Shown: piece after piece, positions 1-6,378 of the stretch
How the letters are laid out: each line of letters begins with the position of its first letter
Position numbering within the stretch: the stretch's first letter is position 1
NCBI RefSeq assembly: GCF_002394865.1
Contig: NZ_DGUZ01000017.1
Coordinates: 186,001 to 250,000, forward strand
Length of the DNA stretch: 64,000 nt
Reading direction: 5' to 3'
Origin: Fibrobacter sp. UBA4297
GTDB lineage: Bacteria > Fibrobacterota > Fibrobacteria > Fibrobacterales > Fibrobacteraceae
Made by a program: the position numbers and the translations under genes
Notes under the pieces: model-generated
Database searches by the model: none
What the model was told of the DNA's origin: nothing
What the model saw: the letters and a program-made list of their open reading frames with translations, nothing else

Positions 1-200
1 ACTTGTCGATTGAGCTTTTCTACCAGCCGGGGCTTTATAGGCGGATGAGGCCGTTCCACGGGTGGGCGCGTGAGCATGATTATGGTATCGGGTTTACGCA
101 GTACCGCAAGTCCTGGAGCTTTAGCATTTACTATGCGCTTCGCAATGGGTGCGATTACCTGGACGGTGTGCTAGGCTTTGGGGTGAAGACGCTGTTTTAG
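1..200 (+). CDS. C-terminal end of an unidentified protein (partial)
   Basis: An open frame enters from the left edge and ends at a TAG at 198-200; about 65 residues are visible. The tail is rich in aromatic residues (Tyr, Trp, Phe) and ends in Phe, as many outer-membrane beta-barrel strands do, but this alone does not prove a barrel. I do not recognise the family. The last 59 bp recur, slightly diverged, at 441-499, so this gene end was duplicated locally. The 5' part lies outside the window. Confidence 0.6.
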   Translation, partial: LSIELFYQPGLYRRMRPFHGWAREHDYGIGFTQYRKSWSFSIYYALRNGCDYLDGVLGFGVKTLF

Positions 201-440
201 AAAAAAGCTTTTGAAAAAAGCAAAAAAAAGTACGTCATGCGGGCGGGGCCCCAGCTCGGAGTTGACGCCTACGGCGTCAGCGGCTTCACTCAGTCATGTT
301 CGCCAGCAAGCTGTCGCCCGCGACTCTCGTTTTGCACGCTACTGCGAAGGAATAGCCTTGGCCGACGCTATGTTCTCACTCTGTTAATCATTCGGTTCTT
401 TTTTTATAGAACATCTCACTAACAGCAATAATAATTGCAT
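200..440. other. Intergenic stretch with REP-like palindrome, no gene
   Basis: About 240 bp between the first gene end and its duplicated tail. It starts with an A-rich run and holds an imperfect palindromic patch near 260-285 (CGCCTACGGCGTC) resembling the repeats that feed spurious short frames elsewhere in the window. The short open frame across it has no convincing start site and no recognisable protein features. Confidence 0.4.
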
Positions 441-499
441 CCAATATGTGCGATTACCTGGACGGTGTGCTTGGCTTTGGCGTGAAGACGCTTTTCTAG
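441..499 (+). pseudogene. Duplicated 3' end fragment of the upstream gene
   Basis: This stretch matches 142-200 at a constant offset of 299 bp with only a few mismatches and keeps the same reading frame up to a TAG stop (497-499). The match begins abruptly inside the coding sequence, so it is an orphan gene tail, left either by a tandem duplication whose body was deleted or by recombination. Its CTAG end also supplies the stop codon of the minus-strand gene at 496-1080. Confidence 0.7.
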
Positions 500-1080
500 A
501 GTCTCGGGACGCGGACTTTGTCGCCTGCATTCAGGTGTTCCAGCATAACGCCTGGGTTCACGGACTGGAGTGCCGAAAGCACGTAAAAGCGGGGGAGGTT
601 CTGTGTGCCTGCGCCATACGTTCTGCGGAGGAGCTTGAACAGGTCTTCGCCGTCGTTAGCGGTAACGACCTTGTAAAGACCCTTGTTCGAGGGGTCGGAC
701 TGCAAGGCGGAGAGCGCGTTCGAGAACTTGGCGACGAAATTTTCGGCGTTGTTGCTCGGCTTCGTGGCTTCGGCGGCTTGCTTCACCTGTTTTGGCGGCT
801 TGCTCAGCCCGGATTTGCGGCTCGTGCTTTTGCCCGTAACGGACGGCGGGAGCTTGAATACCGGTGCCTTGAAAGCGTTCATCTTGAGGCTCACGTCGGC
901 GGTATCTTTGCCCTTTTTGACCGGTTCGAGCTTCAAAATGGAATCCAGCGAGGCGATATAGTTGCTGTCGGGCCATTCTTCGAGCACCATGCGCTTGTTC
1001 ACCTCGACAATTTTTATGGTCGGGTGGTCGTTTTCGCAAGCAATTAAAAGTAATGGAAAGAGCAACAATAAAGGTTTCAT
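496..1080 (-). CDS. Lipoprotein with C-terminal LysM-like domain
   Basis: 194 residues. The N-terminus is a short type II signal peptide with lipobox LIAC (Cys15), so the mature protein should be lipid-anchored in the envelope. The middle (about 45-130) is Lys/Pro/Ser-rich and looks like a flexible linker. The C-terminal 60 residues begin YKVVTANDGEDLFKLL and end AGDKVRVPRL, which has the LysM layout (YxVxxGDxLxxIA ... NPGVMLEHLNAGDKVRVP) and suggests peptidoglycan binding. The match is degenerate, so binding is inferred. It stands alone, reading away from rpmE2, and its stop shares the CTAG of the duplicated gene tail. Confidence 0.7.
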   Translation of the reverse strand: MKPLLLLFPLLLIACENDHPTIKIVEVNKRMVLEEWPDSNYIASLDSILKLEPVKKGKDTADVSLKMNAFKAPVFKLPPSVTGKSTSRKSGLSKPPKQVKQAAEATKPSNNAENFVAKFSNALSALQSDPSNKGLYKVVTANDGEDLFKLLRRTYGAGTQNLPRFYVLSALQSVNPGVMLEHLNAGDKVRVPRL

Positions 1081-1111
1081 GCTATAAAAATACTAAAAAT
1101 GAGGTTGCAAC

Positions 1112-1140
1112 TTGCCAAAATTCTAAAAAACAACTAAATT
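1112..1140 (+). promoter_or_regulatory. Predicted sigma-70 type promoter of rpmE2
   Basis: TTGCCA at 1112-1117 and TAAATT at 1135-1140 are separated by exactly 17 bp. A start site near 1147 would leave a leader of about 30 nt before the ATG at 1176. Confidence 0.5.
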
Positions 1141-1175
1141 ATAGCTCTCAACAATTACTTCACAGGAAGTTTATA

Positions 1176-1484
1176 ATGAAAGAAGGTATCCACCCTAATT
1201 ATCAACCGGTCGTGTTCGTCGATGCGAATACGGGTAAAGAATACATCACCCGCTCCACGAAGTCTTCCGCCGAAAAGAAGACTATCGATGGTGTTGAATA
1301 TAACGTGATTTCCTTGGAAATCACTGCTGATACCCATCCGTTCTGGACGGGCAAGCAGCATCGCGTGGATACGGCTGGCCGTATCGACAGCTTCAACAAG
1401 CGCTATGGCGGCGGTGCTAACATCACCTCTGCAAAGCGTAAGACGCGCAAGGCTGCTCCGGTCAAGGCTGAAGAAGAAGCTTAA
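1176..1484 (+). CDS. rpmE2: 50S ribosomal protein L31 type B
   Basis: 102 residues, starting at the ATG at 1176 behind the Shine-Dalgarno AGGAAG; the longer upstream frame is untranslated leader. The sequence MKEGIHPNYQPVVF ... HPFWTGKQ ... FNKRYG is the L31 signature. The four zinc-binding cysteines of type A L31 are absent, which makes it type B, the form that works without zinc. A basic tail of about 20 residues (KRKTRKAAPVKAEEEA) follows the conserved core. It is monocistronic: promoter upstream and strong terminator 18 bp after the stop. In many bacteria type B L31 is zinc-repressed, but I see no clear Zur box here and it may be the only L31. Confidence 0.95.
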   Translation: MKEGIHPNYQPVVFVDANTGKEYITRSTKSSAEKKTIDGVEYNVISLEITADTHPFWTGKQHRVDTAGRIDSFNKRYGGGANITSAKRKTRKAAPVKAEEEA

Positions 1485-1501
1485 TCTTCTTAAATTTTGG
1501 G

Positions 1502-1525
1502 GCCTCCCTAACTAGGGAGGCTTTT
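1502..1525 (+). terminator. Rho-independent terminator of rpmE2
   Basis: Perfect 7-bp stem GCCTCCC / GGGAGGC around a 6-nt loop, followed by TTTT. Confidence 0.9.
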
Positions 1526-1551
1526 CTCTTATTTAACCCTGAGGACGCAAA

Positions 1552-2457
1552 ATGAAAAAGAAACTTAGCATTTGTGCCGCTGCCTTCATCGCTCTTGCTA
1601 TGACTGGCTGCGATAACGGTAAGACTGGTACCATCGAAGGTGAAGTTCGTGATGCTTTCACCAACAAGCCGTTGGAAATGCCGACCGTCGGTATGGACTC
1701 CACGATTTACACCACTCTTTCCAAGAAGTACGAATTCAACCAGGAACTCCGCAAGGGCAAGTTCAAGTTCGTCAAGGTTCCGGTTGGCGCTTATAGAGTT
1801 TATGCAGGTCGTTCCAAGTACGTGAAGACCCGTATGAAGATTGAAACGACGGAACAGAATCCGAACGCTTCTCTTATTCTTTACATTTACAGCGCTCAGG
1901 TTGATCCGGGTCTGTACCAGGGTACTCCGGAAGGACCGCTCAAGATTGATAACAAGTGGGTTGTCTACTCCACGAACTGCGATGAATCTATTGCTGGTTA
2001 CCGCTTGAGCATGCCGCAGCAGCAGGCTGGTGATGCAAAGGCAAGCCTTGCTGAAAAGATTGGCGTCAAGAAGAAAGGCAAGAAGGGCAAGAAGGCTAAG
2101 AAGGCCGCCGCACCGGCCGCTGTTACTTCTGCCGTAACGAACCTCCCGGATCCGCGAGTCATCGAAGGCAAACTCGAAGTGTTCTACCACAACTCTTCTT
2201 CCGTGTCTACCGCAATCACGGCTAAGACCTATCCGGCTGTCGTCGCTCCGATCGCGTCTCACAAGGACTGCAAGGGCTTTGGCGCAGGCGAAACGAAGGG
2301 CGTGTTCCCGGTCAAGGACAAGGCAACCGATCTCAAGGTCGAATACGTTGCTGAAAACCTCTTCAAGATTACCGGCAACCTCCCGAAGGGCAAGCAGATT
2401 ATTCAGCTTTCCCAGGACGGAAAGACTCTCCAGACCTACTATTTCGAAGCCAAGTAA
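1552..2457 (+). CDS. Lipoprotein with carboxypeptidase-regulatory-like N-terminal domain
   Basis: 301 residues. Signal peptide with lipobox AMTGC (Cys20). Residues about 25-105 (GTIEGEVRDAFTNKPLE ... KFVKVPVGAYRVYAG) follow the pattern of carboxypeptidase-regulatory-like beta-sandwich domains common in surface proteins of the FCB group. A Lys-rich, low-complexity linker (about 172-190, KKKGKKGKKAKKAA) separates a second, probably beta-rich half that I do not recognise. It sits between two strong terminators, so it is transcribed alone. A cell-envelope location is well supported; the molecular role is unknown. Confidence 0.75.
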   Translation: MKKKLSICAAAFIALAMTGCDNGKTGTIEGEVRDAFTNKPLEMPTVGMDSTIYTTLSKKYEFNQELRKGKFKFVKVPVGAYRVYAGRSKYVKTRMKIETTEQNPNASLILYIYSAQVDPGLYQGTPEGPLKIDNKWVVYSTNCDESIAGYRLSMPQQQAGDAKASLAEKIGVKKKGKKGKKAKKAAAPAAVTSAVTNLPDPRVIEGKLEVFYHNSSSVSTAITAKTYPAVVAPIASHKDCKGFGAGETKGVFPVKDKATDLKVEYVAENLFKITGNLPKGKQIIQLSQDGKTLQTYYFEAK

Positions 2458-2482
2458 TTCGGAATACGTTTGAAATTAAAAG

Positions 2483-2512
2483 ACGCTCGGTTCTTTGGAA
2501 CCGGGCGTTTTT
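2483..2512 (+). terminator. Rho-independent terminator
   Basis: An 11-bp stem (ACGCTCGGTTC / GAACCGGGCGT, one G-T pair) with a 4-nt loop runs into a T tract. It closes the lipoprotein gene at 1552-2457. Confidence 0.9.
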
Positions 2513-2563
2513 CTGTTTTTCAGCTCTAGATTTAACTGGATGGGGGCTGGATGCAAGATTTCA

Positions 2564-2599
2564 CTGGATCCTTCACGGCTTACGCCGTTCAGGATGACG
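2564..2599. repeat. Palindromic GGATCCTTC...AGGATGAC repeat
   Basis: CTGGATCCTTC, a short hairpin (ACGGCTTACGCCGT) and CAGGATGAC. The same outer sequence recurs at 16523, 20040 and, more diverged, at 21911 and 40119. It lies in the gap between two convergent genes. Confidence 0.7.
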
Positions 2600-2607
2600 A
2601 GAAGTGG

Positions 2608-3684
2608 TTATGCCCCAGCAGCCTCTAATCGCTGCACATGGCAGTAGGCTAATTCCTTAGTTTTCTCGTCTCTGAGGTGCAGGCTGGAGCCTTCGCAGTA
2701 GCGCCAGTATTTGCAGGTCTTGCAGTCGCCTATTTTAGCCCAGCTGCGGTCGCGCATCACCTGATAGCGGTTTTGCCACACGTCCCAGAGGTCGTCTTTG
2801 TAGATGTTGCCTTGGATGTAGTCGCCGCGCAAGCTCGGGCAAGCCGAGATACTTCCGTCGCAGAGCACGGAAGAGACGTTTACGCCGGCGCGGCAGAAGA
2901 ACGGGTAGTTGCGTGCGTCTTTCTCGTAGCTGCCTAGGAATCCTTCGCAGCCATAATTCACGTTGATGACGTTCATCGATTTTACTTCGCGGATGAAGTC
3001 GAACACTTGGCGGAATTCCTGGTTCGTAAGCTGGAACAGCGGATTGTCCTTGGCGCGGCCCTTCGGGAACACGGTTGCAATGCGCCAGCGCTTCACGCCG
3101 ATTTTCAAAAGCAAGTCGAGAATCTTCGGGAGTTCTTTGAGGTTTTCGCGGTTCACGCAGGTCATCACGTCGAAGGTGAGTCCTTGCGTGTGGGCCGCCA
3201 TGTCGATGGCGCGGAGGGCACGTTCAAAGCTATGCGGGTCGCCGCGGAAATGGTTGTGGTTTGCTTCGAGGCCGTCAAGACTGATGGTAAGCGAACGCAG
3301 CCCTGCGTTCAAGAGGCGCGAGTAGCGTTCGGGAGTCATCGCAAGACCGTTCGTGACCATGCCCCAGGGGTAGCCGCGTTTCTTGATTTCTAGGCCGCAT
3401 TCTTCGAGGTCCGGGCGCATCAACGGTTCGCCGCCGGTTATGACCACGATAAAGTGCTTCGGGTCGATGTGCGGAGCGAGCTTGTCGAGCTCGTTCATAA
3501 AGTCTTCGCGGGGCATGTCGGGGATGGCGTCCTTGACGCAGTCGCTACCGCAGTGCAAACAGTGCAAGTTGCAGCGGAGCGTGCATTCCCAGAAAAAGTA
3601 CGTGAGCGGGTGCGCCTTGATTTCGTTGTGGCGGTAAAGACGATAAGCTTCGAGAGCGAGTTTCTTTTTAAGCGAAAGTTGCAT
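2608..3684 (-). CDS. Radical SAM/SPASM enzyme of an rSAM/lipoprotein system
   Basis: 358 residues. The radical SAM cluster motif is C38-NLH-C42-LH-C45, followed by GGEPL (about residues 83-87) and the usual TIM-barrel landmarks (MVTNG, SLDG). The C-terminal third carries a cysteine-rich SPASM region (CDGSISACPS ... CKTCKYWRYCEG ... YCHV) that would bind auxiliary Fe-S clusters, as in peptide-maturing enzymes. It ends a minus-strand cluster with three lipoproteins, 21 bp after the nearest. From memory there are NCBI/TIGRFAM models for a 'radical SAM enzyme, rSAM/lipoprotein system' found in FCB bacteria and spirochaetes; sequence style and context fit, but the chemistry is unknown. Inference: it modifies residues of the adjacent lipoproteins. 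A heme d1/NirJ-like cofactor role is less likely given the neighbours. Confidence 0.85.
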   Translation of the reverse strand: MQLSLKKKLALEAYRLYRHNEIKAHPLTYFFWECTLRCNLHCLHCGSDCVKDAIPDMPREDFMNELDKLAPHIDPKHFIVVITGGEPLMRPDLEECGLEIKKRGYPWGMVTNGLAMTPERYSRLLNAGLRSLTISLDGLEANHNHFRGDPHSFERALRAIDMAAHTQGLTFDVMTCVNRENLKELPKILDLLLKIGVKRWRIATVFPKGRAKDNPLFQLTNQEFRQVFDFIREVKSMNVINVNYGCEGFLGSYEKDARNYPFFCRAGVNVSSVLCDGSISACPSLRGDYIQGNIYKDDLWDVWQNRYQVMRDRSWAKIGDCKTCKYWRYCEGSSLHLRDEKTKELAYCHVQRLEAAGA

Positions 3685-3705
3685 AATAATAGGTGGTAGA
3701 AAAGG

Positions 3706-4134
3706 TTAGTTTTTCTCAGGGCAGTCGATGGTGGGCCGACAGATAGTTTCTTTTCTTTCGGTTCCGGTTGCCAAATCTGTTAGGGTTTCTTCATAGCAAA
3801 TGTCTGGCCCTATATATTTACAGTTCTCGATGCCACAGCCGTTTCCATACTCAGAATCTGCAAGATACGGAGCTTGTATATTCAGATTATTGCGGGGAAT
3901 CTCGTTACGAATATCTGCATCCTCATAATAAATTTTTGGATGCCGAAGATATCTTATGTCGTTGTCGCATTCGATAATGTCGAATTCTTTGCCATTCTTT
4001 GTGACTGCTGTTGCGTTATAGCAATGAGTTGAAAAACATCCATAACCTGCTACGGCATCATCCTTGTTTTCACACCCGCTCCAGAAAAGTGCGAGTACCG
4101 AAAGTAAAAATTTTTTCCAATGTTTGTAGAACAT
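3706..4134 (-). CDS. Small Cys-rich lipoprotein, candidate rSAM substrate
   Basis: 142 residues. The N-terminus MFYKHWKKFLL ... FWSGC gives lipid attachment at Cys21 and is nearly the same as that of the third lipoprotein of the cluster, though the rest is unrelated. After the lipobox it has at least eight Cys and two YG sites, at Y31 (AGYGCFSTHCY) and Y96 (SEYGNGCGIENCKY), each followed within a few residues by cysteines. Located 21 bp before the radical SAM gene and 15 bp after the second lipoprotein, so probably co-transcribed. The YG-plus-Cys segments are the best guess for the modified sites. No known fold recognised. Confidence 0.75.
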   Translation of the reverse strand: MFYKHWKKFLLSVLALFWSGCENKDDAVAGYGCFSTHCYNATAVTKNGKEFDIIECDNDIRYLRHPKIYYEDADIRNEIPRNNLNIQAPYLADSEYGNGCGIENCKYIGPDICYEETLTDLATGTERKETICRPTIDCPEKN

Positions 4135-4149
4135 AATTAGGTGGTAAAA

Positions 4150-5052
4150 CTAATAATTTTCTTTGGTGTAATATTTCTTGTCGAAATCTTTTTTGGTGTT
4201 GGTGAATTTTTCTCCTTGTTTGTCGGTGCAATCCATATTGGTATTGCCTTCGGTTCTGCGGCAGGTGACTCCGTCATTGCAGGTGTATTTATAAGTGCAT
4301 TTAGAATCTACACCGTATTCGGGGCACATGGCGTCAAAATCGCAAACCGTTAAATCCGTGTTTGGGTCTGATATTGCAAGGCATTCTTTGACGGTCTGCT
4401 CGATTTCTTTTAACTTGTCTTCGAAAATCTTTTGGCATTCTGCGTCAAGTGCGGGCTTGTTCTTTTCCCATTCCTCTTTCATTTTCAGGTAATTGAGGTA
4501 TTCTTGCGTAGGGCGGGAGGTGCCGTCGCTGCAAACTTCGTCTTTGGTGATATTGTTCGGAGCGCCGTATAGAGCAACAAACATGTCTAGTTCTTGGCGC
4601 AAATTTGCAAGGCATTGCGGGACTGTTTGCAGTGTATTTGAAATGCTGTCGATTTTGCTAACGCTTGCGTGCTTTGCTTTTTCTTCAGCGTTGAATCTGG
4701 CTAGGTCTGCGGAGTATTGCGTTGCAAAATAGCTTATAACGGAATCTCCGGGAACACACGTCACTTCGCCTGTGCTGGAACTTGATGCTTCGAAACTTGA
4801 CGATGAGGACAATTCGGAACTAGTTCCGGCTGACGAACTTGTCAAATCCTCGCTGGAACTAGATTCTACGGCGTTACTGGAACTTGGTGCGTTAGAACTA
4901 GAACTCTCATCGTTATTGTCTGAGCTGGATTCTATGCCCGAACCGTTGTCGCATGGGCAACCTGATTCCGTGACGCTGTCGCCGTTACACCCCGCCCAAA
5001 AGAAGGCGGTTGTCGTGAGTAGAAGATTTTTCCAGTGCTTGCGTATATTCAT
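4150..5052 (-). CDS. Serine-linker lipoprotein with ALYGAP and CPEYG modules
   Basis: 300 residues. Start MNIRKHWKNLLL with lipobox FWAGC (Cys22); Shine-Dalgarno GAGGAC precedes the ATG. A poly-serine linker (about 43-95) is followed by a helical module (about 98-228) containing VPQCL and FVALYGAP (Y162) with CSDGT and PTQEYL, and a Cys-rich C-terminal module (about 235-300) with CPEYGVDSKCTYKY (Y246) and CNDGVTC. Both modules recur in the neighbouring 5154-6173 protein, in the opposite order. Context suggests a substrate of the radical SAM enzyme or a partner of such substrates; the function of the mature protein is unknown. Confidence 0.75.
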   Translation of the reverse strand: MNIRKHWKNLLLTTTAFFWAGCNGDSVTESGCPCDNGSGIESSSDNNDESSSSNAPSSSNAVESSSSEDLTSSSAGTSSELSSSSSFEASSSSTGEVTCVPGDSVISYFATQYSADLARFNAEEKAKHASVSKIDSISNTLQTVPQCLANLRQELDMFVALYGAPNNITKDEVCSDGTSRPTQEYLNYLKMKEEWEKNKPALDAECQKIFEDKLKEIEQTVKECLAISDPNTDLTVCDFDAMCPEYGVDSKCTYKYTCNDGVTCRRTEGNTNMDCTDKQGEKFTNTKKDFDKKYYTKENY

Positions 5053-5153
5053 TCTTTGTCCTCAGTATAATACCTTATTCTAAAATCTTTCTCGTTGATT
5101 GAAAATTCTTTGTCTTGCTTGTCGGAGCCGTTTATTTGTAGAACGTGGCTGTC

Positions 5154-6173
5154 CTATTCTTCAGAATTCAGGCAATCGTTGATTTTCTTGTCTAATTTTT
5201 CGGTTTCCTCTTTAAAAACAGCGTTGTACTTTTCTTCGTATTGAGGCAATTTCTTTTTCTGTTCTTCGTCAAACGCTTGCTGCTCAAGGTATTCTTTGGT
5301 GGGCTTTGTTGTGCCGTCGCTACACTTGAGTTCTTTGGGCATTGAAGTGCCCGGAGCTCCATACAATGCGACAAAACCGCTTTCGAGAGAGTCTAGCATA
5401 TTGTCAAGACATTGAGGAACGTCTTTGTCTTTGAATTGTTCCCTGATAATTTCACCGATTTTCCCAGAAGCTTCCCATTTAGCTCGGTCGGTGGCGTTAG
5501 ATATGGCTTGGCGTTCCGTGTATTTTTCTGAACGATTGTAGTAAAAAAACGAGGTTGGATCTAGACTGCATGTAACTTGACTGCTAGAACTTTGTTCGGT
5601 GCTGCTGGAACTTGCGGGCTTTGTGGTGTATTTCCTATCGTAGCGTGTGCGGAATTCGGCCTCGTTATATTTGACTCCATCACAGTCGTAAGTTTTTTCG
5701 GAGATAAAAACAATGCCATATTCGGGGCAGGCTACGGCTCCCTTGAGGTCGCCGTCGTCGATAGGTGTACATGGTAAGGGTTCACCGGTTTTAAGCACTT
5801 CGTGTTCCTTGCAGTTGACACCGTCATCGCAAATGAGTTTTGTTTCGTTGACTTCACCGTTTGTTTTGACGCCCTTGCCGTCTTCGTAACAGGGAACTGC
5901 TACAACGCCGTATGCGGGCGCCGGTTGCACGAAACTGCTACTCGATTCGGCTATGCTAGACATAACCCCGTATAACGGAACACTGCTAGAAGCTGGTGCC
6001 ACCACTGAAGAACTGGATTGATTGTTGTCCGTAGAAGAACTGGACTGCGAGTCTGTAGAAGAACTTGTAAAATTGGCTCCGTTACTGTCGACGGATGTCG
6101 GTGCGTTATCGCAGCTGTTCCAGAAAAATGCTGTCAGTGCTAGAGCAATTTTTTTCCAGTGTTTGTAAAACAT
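5154..6173 (-). CDS. Serine-linker lipoprotein with CPEYG and ALYGAP modules
   Basis: 339 residues from the ATG at 6173, chosen because AGGAG lies just upstream and the protein then begins MFYKHWKKIAL with lipobox FWNSC (Cys21); the longer frame adds 24 unlikely residues. Two poly-serine linkers (about 38-65 and 188-198) separate modules. YG sites occur at Y68 (PLYGV), Y88 (PAYGV), Y152 (CPEYGI) and Y271 (ALYGAP). The CPEYG module (about 112-185) precedes the ALYGAP helical module (about 200-335), the reverse of its neighbour. It is the first gene of the cluster that ends in the radical SAM enzyme. Confidence 0.75.
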   Translation of the reverse strand: MFYKHWKKIALALTAFFWNSCDNAPTSVDSNGANFTSSSTDSQSSSSTDNNQSSSSVVAPASSSVPLYGVMSSIAESSSSFVQPAPAYGVVAVPCYEDGKGVKTNGEVNETKLICDDGVNCKEHEVLKTGEPLPCTPIDDGDLKGAVACPEYGIVFISEKTYDCDGVKYNEAEFRTRYDRKYTTKPASSSSTEQSSSSQVTCSLDPTSFFYYNRSEKYTERQAISNATDRAKWEASGKIGEIIREQFKDKDVPQCLDNMLDSLESGFVALYGAPGTSMPKELKCSDGTTKPTKEYLEQQAFDEEQKKKLPQYEEKYNAVFKEETEKLDKKINDCLNSEE

Positions 6174-6378
6174 TTTTAACTCCTCGTGCCCACTAGGGTC
6201 CTCACTTCTACAAATATATACAAAATAAGGCTTAAAATGCTCCAAAAAGGCGATAAAACCCGTGTACCGAAAAGATTTTGTTGCATCTGTTGCATATAGG
6301 CTTGTAGTAAGGAGTTTTGGTCAAAAATTCGCCCAGCCTCGCTCGGATTTTGCGTATAAAAGTTATATTTAGGTCACT

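Noticed and set aside
237..422. 61-residue open frame
   Set aside because: Runs through repeat-like intergenic DNA with no ribosome binding site or recognisable protein features.
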